A DNA stretch of 64,000 nucleotides from Shewanella halotolerans (GCF_019457535.1 NZ_CP080417.1:1612001-1676000), one strand, 5' to 3'; shown: positions 15,608 to 25,915, counted from the first letter of the stretch. A program made the numbers and translations. The notes: a model not told the origin generated them from the sequence alone.

Positions 15608-17894
15608 ACAATTTCATTGTGTGACCGTTGGTAATCCTAACGCGGGCAAGTCAACACTCTTTAACGCGCTAACCGGTGCCAACCAGCAGGTGGGTAACTG
15701 GTCTGGGGTGACGGTAGAGAAGAAGACAGGGGCCTTTACCCTGAACGATACCCAGGTACTGCTGACGGATCTGCCTGGTATTTACGATCTGTTGCCCGCC
15801 GGTAGCAGCTGCGATTGTTCTCTCGATGAACAGATTGCCCAGCAATACCTGGCCGAGGCGCAGATGGATGGCATCATCAACCTGGTCGATGCCACCAACA
15901 TCGAGCGCCACCTGTATCTGACGGTGCAGCTACGCGAGCTTGGCATTCCTATGGTGGTAGTTATCAACAAGATTGACGCGGCCAAGGCCCATGGGATCGA
16001 GGTCGATGTCGACAAGATGAGTCAGCAGTTAGGCTGCCCCGTGATCGCCGTCTGCTCTCGCGATATGAATGATATCAAGCAGGTACAGGCCCAAGTGGTC
16101 GACCTGTTAGATGGTAAGGTGTCCGAGGCGCCTCTGGTGCTGGACTACGATGTTGAGATCGAGGCGGGTATCAAGGCGCTGTTTGAGCGTGATAGCCAGC
16201 TGAGTCGTGGCCGCGCCCTGGCGATGATGGGTAACGGTCTTGGCTGTGGCCAGTGTAAAAATGGTCAGATGCTGTCTGAGGTGTCCCAATGCTCCGAGCG
16301 CTTAGCGGCCCAGGGTAAGGATATCGAGATCATGGTGGCCACCACACGTTTCGATTTCGTGCAGCAGGTCTTTAACCAATCGGTGAAAGACAGCGACCAG
16401 CTTACCCTGAGCGACCGTCTCGATAAGCTGGTGTTACATCCCATCGCAGGTGTCCCGGTATTCCTGTTTGTGATGTACCTAATGTTTATGTTCAGTATCA
16501 ATGTCGGTAGCGCCTTTATCGACTTTTTCGACATCACGGCCGGCGCCCTGTTTGTCGATCATCTCGGCGCCCTGATGACTAATATCGGTGCCCCAGCCTG
16601 GTTGGTGACCATAGTTGCCGGCGGTATGGGCCAGGGTATCCAAACCGTAGCCACCTTTATCCCAGTTATCGCCGCGCTATTCCTGGCACTGTCTGTGCTG
16701 GAAGGCTCGGGTTACATGGCGCGCGCCGCCTTCGTGGTCGATGGCCTGATGCGTCGTATCGGTCTGCCGGGTAAGGCGTTTGTGCCTATGATCGTCGGTT
16801 TTGGCTGCTCGGTACCGGCCATCATGGCGACCCGTACCTTAGGCAGCGAGCGTGAGCGTATCGTGACAGGTATGATGGCGCCTTTCATGTCTTGTGGTGC
16901 GCGTCTGCCAGTATATGCCCTGTTTGCGGCTGCCTTCTTCCCCGAGTCGGGTCAGAACCTGGTATTCCTGCTCTATATCATAGGCGTGTTAGCCGCGATA
17001 GGAACGGGCCTGTTGCTACGTTCGACCTTGCTACCAGGCAGCAGCAGCGCCGTGGTGATGGAACTGCCTAACTACGAGAAGCCGAAGCTTAAGGCGGTGA
17101 TGGCCAGAACCGGTAAGCGTACCAAGAGCTTTATTCTGGGCGCGGGTAAGACAATCGTTATCGTGGTGACCCTGCTTAACTTTATCAACGCTATCGGTGT
17201 CGACGGCAGCTTCGGCCATGAGGACAGCTCTGAGTCTGTGTTGAGTGTGGCGAGCCAGAAGGTCACGCCGCTCTTCTCGCCAATGGGCATAGAGCAGGAT
17301 AACTGGCCGGCAACCGTGGGTATCATCACTGGTATCTTCGCCAAAGAAGCCGTAGTCGGCACCCTGAATAGCCTCTACTCGACTGCGAGCGGTGAAGATG
17401 AAGCCTTGGCGCCACTGTCTGAGAGCTTTAGCGAAGCCTTGGCGACCATCCCTGAGAATCTGTTTGGCATCGCACCTGAAGATCCGCTATCTATCTCGGT
17501 TGGCGATATTCAGACCATTGAGACGGCATCGAGTGAGCTGGACGTCGATACCTCGACTTTCAGTGCGCTGCAGAGTGGTTTCAGTGGCGTGACGGCAGCC
17601 TTTGCCTACCTGCTGTTTATCCTGCTCTATACGCCGTGTGTGGCGGCCATGGGTGCTCTAGTGGGTGAGTTTGGCCCTCGCTGGGCAACCTTTGCGGCAA
17701 CCTGGACCCTGGGCCTGGCCTATGGCACAGCGACCGTCTTCTATCAGGCGATGACCTTTGCGGCGCACCCGTTGCAATCTGGTCTGTGGATCGCCTTCTT
17801 CCTGGTCGCGCTGGTGGTCTTCTACCTCTGGCTAAAGCGTAAGGGACAGCGTGCTCAGACTATTATTCCGGTGATCAATGTGGTGACCGAGTAG
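15600..17894 (+). CDS. feoB: FeoB, ferrous iron transport GTPase/permease
   Basis: Inner-membrane Fe(II) transporter with an N-terminal G-protein domain. I start it at the ATG at 15600, overlapping feoA (MAKQFHCVTVG), giving 764 residues. G1 GNPNAGKST is at 11-19, G3 DLPG near 60 and G4 NKID near 122; a helical GDI-like region follows, and the last 480 residues hold two gate-type membrane domains. A Cys-containing GCGQC near residue 218 lies in the cytoplasmic part. No feoC follows; a strong terminator starts 35 bases after the stop. Confidence 0.96.
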   Translation: MAKQFHCVTVGNPNAGKSTLFNALTGANQQVGNWSGVTVEKKTGAFTLNDTQVLLTDLPGIYDLLPAGSSCDCSLDEQIAQQYLAEAQMDGIINLVDATNIERHLYLTVQLRELGIPMVVVINKIDAAKAHGIEVDVDKMSQQLGCPVIAVCSRDMNDIKQVQAQVVDLLDGKVSEAPLVLDYDVEIEAGIKALFERDSQLSRGRALAMMGNGLGCGQCKNGQMLSEVSQCSERLAAQGKDIEIMVATTRFDFVQQVFNQSVKDSDQLTLSDRLDKLVLHPIAGVPVFLFVMYLMFMFSINVGSAFIDFFDITAGALFVDHLGALMTNIGAPAWLVTIVAGGMGQGIQTVATFIPVIAALFLALSVLEGSGYMARAAFVVDGLMRRIGLPGKAFVPMIVGFGCSVPAIMATRTLGSERERIVTGMMAPFMSCGARLPVYALFAAAFFPESGQNLVFLLYIIGVLAAIGTGLLLRSTLLPGSSSAVVMELPNYEKPKLKAVMARTGKRTKSFILGAGKTIVIVVTLLNFINAIGVDGSFGHEDSSESVLSVASQKVTPLFSPMGIEQDNWPATVGIITGIFAKEAVVGTLNSLYSTASGEDEALAPLSESFSEALATIPENLFGIAPEDPLSISVGDIQTIETASSELDVDTSTFSALQSGFSGVTAAFAYLLFILLYTPCVAAMGALVGEFGPRWATFAATWTLGLAYGTATVFYQAMTFAAHPLQSGLWIAFFLVALVVFYLWLKRKGQRAQTIIPVINVVTE

Positions 17895-17928
17895 ATTTAA
17901 GCTTGATGTAAAACAGCTTGTTAAACCG

Positions 17929-17964
17929 AGAAAAGCAGCGATAAGTCGCTGCTTTTCTGTTTTT
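17929..17964 (+). terminator. Terminator of feoAB
   Basis: A 13-base perfect stem (AGAAAAGCAGCGA, loop TAAG, complement) is followed by gTTTTTG. Confidence 0.88.
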
Positions 17965-18099
17965 GCGCTAAATCATGGCAGTTTTTGCGATTTGGCCGTT
18001 GTAACGAAGCGAAATCTGTAGGAATATGCAGGTTTTCTCCCATTAGTCTCGAGCGGCACCTGTGCGCCCGATGAAATAGAGTTCGCAAAGAGGATTTCC

Positions 18100-19770
18100 A
18101 TGAGTCATGTGGACACCGAAGTACGTCCCAGTAACTTCATTCGTAATATCATAGATGAAGATTTAGAGAGCGGTAAGCACACCCGTGTGCACACTCGTTT
18201 TCCGCCCGAGCCAAACGGCTATCTTCATATCGGTCACGCAAAATCGATCTGTTTGAACTTCGGTTTGGCGCAGGACTACAAAGGGCTATGTAACTTACGT
18301 TTTGATGATACCAACCCTGAGAAAGAGGATATCGATTACGTTAACTCTATTCAGGCCGACGTACACTGGTTGGGTTTCCAGTGGGATGGAGAGATCCGTT
18401 ACTCGTCTAACTATTTCGATCAGCTGCACCAATACGCGGTAGAACTGATCAACAAGGGACTGGCTTATGTCTGTTTTCTCAATGGTGAGCAGACCCGTGA
18501 ATACCGTGGCACCCTGAAGGAGCCGGGTAAGAACAGTCCCTATCGCGATACCTCTGTCGAAGAGAACCTTGAGCTGTTCGAGAAGATGCGTAAGGGCGAA
18601 TTCAAAGAGGGCGAATGTGCACTGAGAGCCAAGATCGATATGGCGTCACCCTTCATGTGTATGCGCGACCCTGTGATCTATCGTATCCGTTTCGCCCATC
18701 ACCATCAGACAGGCGATAAGTGGTGCATCTATCCGATGTATGATTTCACCCACTGTATTTCCGATGCGCTGGAAGATATCACTCATTCGCTCTGTACGCT
18801 GGAGTTCCAGGACAACCGCCGTCTGTATGACTGGGTGCTGGATAACCTGGACGATTTCCAGGCGCCAAACCGTACCCGTCAATATGAGTTCTCTCGCCTG
18901 AATCTGGAATACACCCTGATGTCTAAGCGTAAGCTTAACGACCTTGTGGTGCGTGGTCTGGTTTCGGGATGGGACGACCCACGTATGCCGACCATCGCCG
19001 GTCTGCGTCGTCGTGGCTACACGCCTGCGGCGATTCGCGAGTTCTGCCGTCGTATCGGTGTGACCAAGCAAGAGAATATGGTCGAAGTCAGCATGCTGGA
19101 CGCCTGTATTCGTGAAGAGCTGAACGAGCACGCGCCTCGCGCCATGGCGGTGATCAACCCGGTTAAGGTGATCATTGAAAACTACCCAGAAGGCCAGGTA
19201 GAGAAGCTATCTGCACCGGCGCACCCGACTATCGAGTCTATGGGCGAGCGCGAGCTGGTCTTTGGCCGCGAACTCTATATTGATGCCGACGATTTCCGTG
19301 AAGAGGCCAACAAGAAGTACAAGCGCCTTATTCAGGGTAAAGAGGTGCGTCTGCGTAACGCCTATGTGATCAAGGCCGAGCGCTGCGATAAAGATGAGGC
19401 GGGCAATGTGACCACCATCTATTGTACCTATGACGATCAGACCCTGGGTAAGAACCCAGCCGATGGTCGTAAGGTGAAAGGGGTGATCCATTGGGTTGAG
19501 GCCACAAGTGCCGTGCCAGCCGAGTTCCGCCTGTATGACAGACTCTTTAATCAGCCGAATCCGGCGGCCGCCGAGACGGTTGATGAGGTGCTAAACCCTG
19601 AGTCATTGGTGGTTAAGCATGGTTTGGTCGAGCCGGGCCTGGTTAATGCTGAGGCCGAGAATGCCTATCAGTTCGAGCGCGAAGGTTACTTCTGCGCCGA
19701 TAGCAAAGACTCATCGCCTGAGCATCTGGTGTTTAACCTGACGGTTGCCCTGCGAGATTCTTCTAACTAA
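18100..19770 (+). CDS. glnS: Glutamine-tRNA ligase
   Basis: Class I aminoacyl-tRNA synthetase that charges tRNA-Gln with glutamine. It is 556 residues, the normal size. The HIGH motif is HIGH at 43-46 within PPEPNGYLHIGHAKS and the KMSKS equivalent is MSKRK at 274-278. The C-terminal half forms the anticodon-binding beta-barrels. An AGAGGA ribosome site precedes the ATG. It is monocistronic, with terminators on both sides. Confidence 0.97.
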   Translation: MSHVDTEVRPSNFIRNIIDEDLESGKHTRVHTRFPPEPNGYLHIGHAKSICLNFGLAQDYKGLCNLRFDDTNPEKEDIDYVNSIQADVHWLGFQWDGEIRYSSNYFDQLHQYAVELINKGLAYVCFLNGEQTREYRGTLKEPGKNSPYRDTSVEENLELFEKMRKGEFKEGECALRAKIDMASPFMCMRDPVIYRIRFAHHHQTGDKWCIYPMYDFTHCISDALEDITHSLCTLEFQDNRRLYDWVLDNLDDFQAPNRTRQYEFSRLNLEYTLMSKRKLNDLVVRGLVSGWDDPRMPTIAGLRRRGYTPAAIREFCRRIGVTKQENMVEVSMLDACIREELNEHAPRAMAVINPVKVIIENYPEGQVEKLSAPAHPTIESMGERELVFGRELYIDADDFREEANKKYKRLIQGKEVRLRNAYVIKAERCDKDEAGNVTTIYCTYDDQTLGKNPADGRKVKGVIHWVEATSAVPAEFRLYDRLFNQPNPAAAETVDEVLNPESLVVKHGLVEPGLVNAEAENAYQFEREGYFCADSKDSSPEHLVFNLTVALRDSSN

Positions 19771-19786
19771 GTGAATGCTTGGTATT

Positions 19787-19821
19787 AAAAAAGGCTTTAG
19801 GTGAACCCTAAAGCCTTTTTT
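19787..19821. terminator. Bidirectional terminator between glnS and the Yip1-family gene
   Basis: AAAAAAGGCTTTAGG and its complement enclose a short loop, with T runs on both strands. It serves the two convergent genes. Confidence 0.88.
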
Positions 19822-19845
19822 GTATCTCGTGTTAGCCTATGCCGT

Positions 19846-20442
19846 TTACTGGTACATGGGGCCTAGGCCGAAGCTCCACAGGATGACGCTTGAGGCCATC
19901 AACGCGACCAATAGCACCAGGCCTGCGGTGACCACCGAGCTGGCATAGATGAAGCCTTTCTCTTCCGGGATATTCATGATGATAGGCACGCCAGTGTAGA
20001 GCAGGTACACAGAGTAGGTGAGTCCTACCAAACCTACGACCATTATGAACCAGAGCGCAGGGTACAGCGCCGCTAGGCCGACCATAAAGAGAGGCGTTGC
20101 GGTATAGGCTGCCAGCTCGATCGCCTGTGTGTAGCTAGGCTGAGCATCGAAAGTCTTTGCCATCCAGTAGGCCAGATAGGCCAGGGCGAAGACGCCGGCT
20201 ATTAGGCCGAAATACATGCTGATGGACATCATCATGGCGCTTTGCTTGGTGAGGAAGAGGGGATCGGATACCCCTAGGTTCCAGCCGAACATGGTGGAGG
20301 CAAGATAGGTACAGACGGCCGGTATGAGGGCAATTAGCAAGACATGGCTGAGACTGCTTCTCAGCGCTTCGTGGTTTTTCTCAATTGTGTGCCACTCTTC
20401 TTTCGGATGAGTGTATAACCCCATTAAGTGATTTAATATCAT
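19846..20442 (-). CDS. Yip1-family inner-membrane protein
   Basis: Integral membrane protein of the Yip1/DUF1282 (YohC-like) family; function unknown. It is 198 residues with an N-terminal cytoplasmic segment (MGLYTHPKEEWHTIEKNHE) typical of the family, then five hydrophobic helices at roughly 30-55, 70-95, 110-130, 132-150 and 165-190. It stands alone, divergent from miaE across a 250-bp gap and convergent with glnS. Confidence 0.8.
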   Translation of the reverse strand: MILNHLMGLYTHPKEEWHTIEKNHEALRSSLSHVLLIALIPAVCTYLASTMFGWNLGVSDPLFLTKQSAMMMSISMYFGLIAGVFALAYLAYWMAKTFDAQPSYTQAIELAAYTATPLFMVGLAALYPALWFIMVVGLVGLTYSVYLLYTGVPIIMNIPEEKGFIYASSVVTAGLVLLVALMASSVILWSFGLGPMYQ

Positions 20443-20692
20443 TATAATTATCCTTGTTCAGCTTTCATATTGTGCTCGCCAAACTTCAGACGAACCCGCA
20501 TTGCCTGTTGGTCTGCTACCCAATAGACCTTAGGCTCCCAAACAGCCCTGTGAGGACTGACATAGTTTATTTATTGAACATAAACTTAGACTAGTCAAGC
20601 TAACTTTCATCTGTTAGGCGGATGGATCTGCCCAAGGCTGGCTTTTATAGGTAAAATAGCCACCGTCTGTCCGTTTAACCCTCGAGTGTGTG

Positions 20693-21472
20693 ATGCAAAC
20701 CCTACTAGCCCCGATAAAGCAGTTCCTGCAATGTGAAACCCCAGATGAGTGGATAGCGCTCGCCAGTCAGCCGGAGCAGCTTGCTGCGCTGCTTATCGAT
20801 CACTGTAACTGTGAGCTTAAGGCGGCGCAGACGGCGATGTTCTTGATCCGTAAGTATGCGGTGGATAAGGCGAGTGGCGATCAGCTGCTCGAGTGGGCCA
20901 AGCCCTATGAGGAGTTCGTCTATAACAAGTCGCGGGATATCGATGCCTTTTTGGCGCGGGATGTGAAAAAGAATGAGCTGGTGGGGGAATTGACCGCGAA
21001 GGATGGGGTCGGTTATGGCCAGGAGCTTATCGCCAAGATGGTGCGCCTGATAAAAGAGGAGTTTCACCATTTCGAGCAGGTGCTGGAGATCATGCAGGCA
21101 CGGGGGATACCCTATCAGAATCTCACCGCAGGCCGCTATGCCAAGGGGATGATGCGCGCGGTGCGTACCCACGAGCCGGCAACCCTGGTAGATAAGCTTA
21201 TCGTCGGCGCCTTTATCGAGGCGCGCTCCTGTGAGCGTTTCGCCAAGCTAGCGCCCCATCTCGATGAGGGCCTGAGTAAGTTCTATGTGTCGCTGCTGCG
21301 CTCAGAGGCGCGCCACTATCAAGACTATCTAGTGCTGGCCCAGGCGATATCGCCCGAGAATATCGATGAACGTGTAGCCCACTTTGCCAAGCTGGAAGCA
21401 GAGCTTATCAGCGCGCCAGACAGTGAGTTTAAGTTTCACTCGGGAAGGCCTGTTGATACAGGAAAAGCTTAA
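20693..21472 (+). CDS. miaE: tRNA 2-methylthio-N6-isopentenyladenosine-37 hydroxylase MiaE
   Basis: Non-haem diiron monooxygenase that hydroxylates ms2i6A37 in tRNAs reading codons that begin with U. It is 259 residues from the ATG at 20693 (the GTG three bases upstream is a weaker choice). A ferritin-like helical bundle carries the iron-ligand segments EEFHHFEQ, EARSCERF and EARHYQDY in the family order. It is found in Shewanella and Salmonella but not in E. coli K-12. The gene is monocistronic, divergent from the Yip1-family gene, and no clear terminator follows it. Confidence 0.92.
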   Translation: MQTLLAPIKQFLQCETPDEWIALASQPEQLAALLIDHCNCELKAAQTAMFLIRKYAVDKASGDQLLEWAKPYEEFVYNKSRDIDAFLARDVKKNELVGELTAKDGVGYGQELIAKMVRLIKEEFHHFEQVLEIMQARGIPYQNLTAGRYAKGMMRAVRTHEPATLVDKLIVGAFIEARSCERFAKLAPHLDEGLSKFYVSLLRSEARHYQDYLVLAQAISPENIDERVAHFAKLEAELISAPDSEFKFHSGRPVDTGKA

Positions 21473-21529
21473 CAGACCTTAGTTAGGGCGCACTGTAAAC
21501 TAACGGGGGATTAGGCTGTTTAGGCTGGC

Positions 21530-22258
21530 CTATGCCTCTGTTTCACCAAAGGGCAGGCTATGCAGGTTCACTTCCTTGGGGCTAATTTTCAGCACGCTGC
21601 CTTGCTCATACCAGTCACCCACCACGATACGCTCAGCGTTATTGGCTAGGCGATGAATATCGGGTCTGTGGGTATGACCATGGATCATGCGCTTAGCTCC
21701 GGTCTCAGCCATTAATTGCTCGACCGCGCTCTGCTCCACATCCATGATGCTATAGCTTTTTAGCTGATTGCTCTGCTTACTCTTGCTGCGTAGCTTGTCG
21801 GCGATGGCGATGCGTTTCGACTTGGGCAGGTGATTGTAGATAAACTTGGCCCACGCCATGTTTCTAAAGCGGCGGAATCTTTGATAAGCCTTATCCAGGG
21901 TGCACAGGCTATCGCCATGGAGCAACACGCTGGGCTCACCATAGAGGTCGATGCTATAAACTTCGGGCAGCAGCGTCATGCCTGAGCGCTTGGCGTACTC
22001 TTTACCCAGCAGGAAGTCGCGGTTGCCATGGATAAAATAGATAGGCGTGTGCGCCGAGAAGGCTTTTAAACGCTCGGCGAGCTCGAGAGCGAAAGGCTCG
22101 GCGATATCATCTCCCACCCAGACTTCAAATAGATCTCCCAAGATATAGAGGGCGTCGCAATGGCTGGCATCTTGATTAAGAAATTGATGGAAGGCGCTGA
22201 GGATATCGGGGCGATCGGCACTGAGGTGCAGATCGCCCACAAACAGGGTGTAATTCAA
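21530..22258 (-). CDS. lpxH: UDP-2,3-diacylglucosamine hydrolase LpxH
   Basis: Peripheral inner-membrane metallophosphoesterase that makes lipid X in lipid A synthesis. It is 242 residues. The metal-binding motifs of the calcineurin-like fold are all present: GDLHL at 8-12, GDLFEVWVGDD near 41-51, GNRD near 79 and HGHTHRP near 196. It starts 18 bases after the ppiB stop, so the two form the ppiB-lpxH operon seen in other gammaproteobacteria. Confidence 0.95.
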   Translation of the reverse strand: MNYTLFVGDLHLSADRPDILSAFHQFLNQDASHCDALYILGDLFEVWVGDDIAEPFALELAERLKAFSAHTPIYFIHGNRDFLLGKEYAKRSGMTLLPEVYSIDLYGEPSVLLHGDSLCTLDKAYQRFRRFRNMAWAKFIYNHLPKSKRIAIADKLRSKSKQSNQLKSYSIMDVEQSAVEQLMAETGAKRMIHGHTHRPDIHRLANNAERIVVGDWYEQGSVLKISPKEVNLHSLPFGETEA

Positions 22259-22276
22259 GAATTGTTTACCCTGTGC

Positions 22277-22771
22277 TTACTCAGCAACGGTCACGCTTTC
22301 GATGACGACGGCTTCTAGCGGTACGTCTTGATGCATGCCGCGGTTGCCTGTGGCAACGGCCTTGATCTGGTTAACCACATCCATGCCTTCGGTTACCTTA
22401 CCGAATACACAGTAACCCCAGCCTTGTACCGACTCAGATTTGAAGTCGAGGAAGGTGTTGTCGTTGATGTTGATGAAGAATTGCGCGGTGGCCGAATGTG
22501 GATCTGAGGTGCGGGCCATAGCTATGGTGCCTACAACATTAGATAGACCATTGTTGGCTTCGTTTTCGATTGCTTCATTGCAACGCTTTTGCGACATATC
22601 TTCGGTGAATCCACCACCCTGGATCATGAAACCATCGATTACGCGGTGAAAAATGGTGCCGTCATAGAAACCGTCTTTAGCGTACTTAATGAAGTTAGCG
22701 ACGGTTACAGGGGCTTTTTCGGCATCAAGTTCAATTTTAATAACACCGTGGTTGGTTTGCATTGTGATCAT
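22277..22771 (-). CDS. ppiB: Peptidyl-prolyl cis-trans isomerase B (cyclophilin)
   Basis: Cytoplasmic cyclophilin that catalyses proline isomerisation. The core FHRVIDGFMIQGGG, the ATAQFFININDN strand and the C-terminus VIESVTVAE match E. coli PpiB. I place the start at 22771 (MITMQTNHG), giving 164 residues, because the family begins there. An ATG pair 15-18 bases upstream has no better ribosome site. It is the first gene of the ppiB-lpxH unit and divergent from cysS. Confidence 0.94.
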   Translation of the reverse strand: MITMQTNHGVIKIELDAEKAPVTVANFIKYAKDGFYDGTIFHRVIDGFMIQGGGFTEDMSQKRCNEAIENEANNGLSNVVGTIAMARTSDPHSATAQFFININDNTFLDFKSESVQGWGYCVFGKVTEGMDVVNQIKAVATGNRGMHQDVPLEAVVIESVTVAE

Positions 22772-23035
22772 ATGACTGTATCTCATCATGGTTACTTATT
22801 CAGATAGCGCCAGATTCTAGCCTATTAACCAAGGCGCATAAAGGGATGGTGTGACTTTTCTCCCCCGGAGCAAGCTTAGCGGCGCGATAAACTCTCGCAT
22901 TTTGGCCTATTCGACTAAGAGAATGTGCGGGGGCACAAAAAACGCTTTAGATTCACGCAATCACGCTGGAAGCGGCCGTTTGCAGGTGGTAGACTGAGCG
23001 GCCTATTTGTTGTCAATTATCTGTAGAGAATATCA

Positions 23036-24415
23036 ATGTTGAAGCTATACAACAGTCTTACCCGCCAAAAAGAGGAATTTAAGCCAATACAGCCAGGTAA
23101 AGTCGGCATGTATGTCTGCGGGGTTACCATTTATGATTTGTGTCATATTGGTCACGGACGTACGTTTGTTGCTTTTGACATGATCGTCAGATACCTCAGA
23201 TATATCGGTTACGATGTGAATTTCCACCGTAACATCACAGATGTCGACGATAAGATCATCAAGCGTGCCACTGAGAATGGCGAGAGCTGTGACGCCCTCA
23301 CCGAGCGTCTGACCCAAGAGATGTATCACGACTTCGATGCGCTGAACATGAAGCGCCCTGACTTCGAGCCTCGTGCGACTCAGCATATGCCTGAGATCAT
23401 CGAGATGGTTGAACGTCTGCTAGAGCGCGACCATGCCTATATCGCCGACAATGGCGATGTGCTCTTTAGCGTCGCGTCCTTCCCTGAATATGGTCGTCTG
23501 TCTGGTCAGAACTTGGATCAACTTCAGGCAGGTGCCCGCGTAGAAGTGGACGAGAACAAGCGCGATCCTATGGATTTCGTGCTGTGGAAGATGTCTAAGC
23601 CGGGCGAGCCAACTTGGGATTCGCCATGGGGCCCTGGTCGTCCAGGCTGGCATATCGAATGTTCGGCGATGAACAGCAAGCATCTGGGTGAGCATTTCGA
23701 CATTCATGGCGGCGGTTCAGATCTGCAGTTCCCTCACCATGAAAATGAGATCGCTCAGTCATGCTGCGCCCACGACACCCCCTATGTGAACTACTGGATG
23801 CATACCGGCATGGTGATGGTGGACAAGGAGAAGATGTCTAAGTCGCTCAATAACTTCTTCACCATTCGCGACGTGCTCGCGCATTATGATGCCTCGACCG
23901 TGCGTTACTTCCTGCTGTCTGGTCACTACCGCAGTCAGCTGAATTACTCGGAAGATAATCTAAAGCAGGCTAAGGCGGCACTCGAGCGTCTCTACACTGC
24001 ACTGAAGGGACTAGATTTGAGCGTCGAGGCAGCGCCTGCAAACGAGTATTTGGCTAAGTTTAAAGAGGCTATGGACGACGACTTTAATACGCCTGAGGCC
24101 TACTCAGTGCTGTTTGACATGGCCCGTGAGATCAACCGTCTAAAAGTTGATGACCTCGCGGCGGCTTCCGCCCTGGGGGTTAGCATGAAGCAATTGGGCG
24201 ATGTGCTGGGGATCCTAGAGCAGGATGTCGATGGCTTCTTTAAGGGTGAGGGCAGCGACGATGAGGTGGCCCAGATCGAAGCCTTAATCGCCGAGCGTAA
24301 CCGTGCCCGCGCCGAGAAGGATTGGGCTGCGGCCGATGTGGCGCGTGATGGCCTCAACGCCCTTGGGGTGATTCTGGAAGATGGCCCGGAAGGAACGACC
24401 TGGCGTAAGAAGTAA
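23036..24415 (+). CDS. cysS: Cysteine-tRNA ligase
   Basis: Class I synthetase that charges tRNA-Cys. It is 459 residues, close to the 461 of E. coli. Zinc ligand Cys28 is in MYVCGVT, HIGH is at 37-40 and KMSKS is present in DKEKMSKSLNN. The GWHIECSAM segment carries a second zinc ligand. It faces ppiB divergently and folD convergently, as in many gammaproteobacteria. Confidence 0.97.
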   Translation: MLKLYNSLTRQKEEFKPIQPGKVGMYVCGVTIYDLCHIGHGRTFVAFDMIVRYLRYIGYDVNFHRNITDVDDKIIKRATENGESCDALTERLTQEMYHDFDALNMKRPDFEPRATQHMPEIIEMVERLLERDHAYIADNGDVLFSVASFPEYGRLSGQNLDQLQAGARVEVDENKRDPMDFVLWKMSKPGEPTWDSPWGPGRPGWHIECSAMNSKHLGEHFDIHGGGSDLQFPHHENEIAQSCCAHDTPYVNYWMHTGMVMVDKEKMSKSLNNFFTIRDVLAHYDASTVRYFLLSGHYRSQLNYSEDNLKQAKAALERLYTALKGLDLSVEAAPANEYLAKFKEAMDDDFNTPEAYSVLFDMAREINRLKVDDLAAASALGVSMKQLGDVLGILEQDVDGFFKGEGSDDEVAQIEALIAERNRARAEKDWAAADVARDGLNALGVILEDGPEGTTWRKK

Positions 24416-24456
24416 GGCGTTATGACGTTTGCCGTCACTTAAAAAGTGACAAGCGT

Positions 24457-24486
24457 AAAAAAGCCTGCATATTGCAGGCTTTTTTG
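24457..24486. terminator. Bidirectional terminator between cysS and folD
   Basis: AAAAAAGCCTGCA, loop TAT, and its complement ending in TTTTTT. A smaller GTCACTT/AGTGAC hairpin lies just before it at 24434-24450. Confidence 0.87.
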
Positions 24487-24574
24487 TATCTGTCGCTTAG
24501 TGAATCAAGTCAGACGACTGATACTTATCGACATTTAGTCTTTGACGTTAGTCGAGATAGCTTAGTCGTGATAG

Positions 24575-25429
24575 CTAGTCGTGATAATTTTCCGCGGCGT
24601 ACAGGGTGTTTTCCAGCAGGCTGGCGATGGTCATAGGACCGACACCGCCCGGTACTGGCGTGATATGGCTGGCGTGCTCGGCGGCAACATCATATTGCAC
24701 GTCGCCCACGAGTTGACCGCTCTCTAAGCGGTTGATGCCCACGTCGATAACGATGGCGCCCGGTTTAATCCACTCGCCTGGAATAAAGTTAGGCTTACCC
24801 ACGGCGACGATCAGCAAGTCTGCGCGGCGTACCTTATCTTCAAGGTCGCGGGTGAAGCGGTGGCAGGTAGTCGTGGTGCAGCCGGCTAATAGCAGCTCTA
24901 GTGTCATCGGGCGACCGACGATATTAGAGGCGCCAACGACCACTGCGTCCAGGCCGTAGGTGTCTACGCCGGTGGACTTGATAAGTGTCATGATCCCCAT
25001 TGGCGTGCAAGAACGTAGTACTGGGATGCGCTGAGCGAGACGACCCACATTATAAGGATGGAAACCGTCGACATCTTTGTCCGGGCGAATACGCTCGATC
25101 ACCTTCGACTCTTCGATATGATCCGGCAGTGGCAGCTGGACCAAGATACCGTCGATACTTGGATCTTCGTTGCACTTGTCGATCAGGGCCAGCAGATCGG
25201 CTTCCGACGTTTCGGTCGGCAGGTCAAAAGACTGTGATAGGAAGCCAACCTCTTCACAGGCGCGGCGCTTACTGCCTACATAGACCTGAGAGGCGGGATC
25301 GGCTCCCACTAAGATAACGGCTAATCCCGGTACACGTTTTCCGGCCTCTTTGCGGGCGGTTACTTTGGCACTCAGTTGTTTTCGAATGGATTGAGCAATC
25401 GCTTTGCCATCGATTATTTGTGCTGTCAT
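24575..25429 (-). CDS. folD: Methylenetetrahydrofolate dehydrogenase / cyclohydrolase FolD
   Basis: Bifunctional cytoplasmic enzyme that interconverts 5,10-methylene-THF and 10-formyl-THF with NADP. It is 284 residues, the standard length. The [14 protein letters not shown] segment holds the catalytic Lys region, [11 protein letters not shown] is the family signature, and [12 protein letters not shown] plus the C-terminal [11 protein letters not shown] complete the NADP-binding part. It is convergent with cysS and monocistronic. Confidence 0.96.
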
Positions 25430-25697
25430 GGGGGGTGGATTTCCTTAATATGGCGCGATAATAAAAAATCGGCGACATTTTAACAGGGGGGGCGGAAACT
25501 GTCATTGACTTAGCTCGATAACAGTCAGTTCTAATATATGGATAATATAGGATGGGGTTGGGATATGTCTCGCTACGCTTAAAAGGATATTTAGGGGGAT
25601 GAAACTGATTAATCCCGTAGATATTTGCGCGAATTGCTTAATAAAGTTACGGATAGCTGCTTAAATAGTCAGGCACGCAGGCATTGCAAAAAAATCG
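25430..25697. other. Non-coding gap between folD and the tRNA promoter
   Basis: It contains the folD upstream region and AT-rich sequence. I see no gene, repeat or terminator in it. Confidence 0.5.
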
Positions 25698-25726
25698 TTG
25701 ACGCTAACCATATGAGGGGATAATAT
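25698..25726 (+). promoter_or_regulatory. Promoter of the tRNA operon
   Basis: TTGACG (25698-25703), a 17-base spacer and TAATAT (25721-25726) make a strong sigma70 promoter. The GC-rich GCGCTCCG that follows resembles the discriminator of stringently controlled stable-RNA promoters. The first tRNA begins about 43 bases past the likely start. Confidence 0.85.
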
Positions 25727-25775
25727 GCGCTCCGTTCTCGACGACACCCAGAGTATGGTCGAGCAGTAAGATTCT

Positions 25776-25852
<77 letters not shown>

Positions 25853-25915
25853 AATTTTTAAATAACGTGGAGACGTTATTTGCCCTGTTAGGATATGAAC
25901 CAAGTTCATAACGAC

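Noticed and set aside
17895..18099. A feoC gene after feoB
   Set aside because: No reading frame of suitable size exists, and a strong terminator starts 35 bases after feoB.
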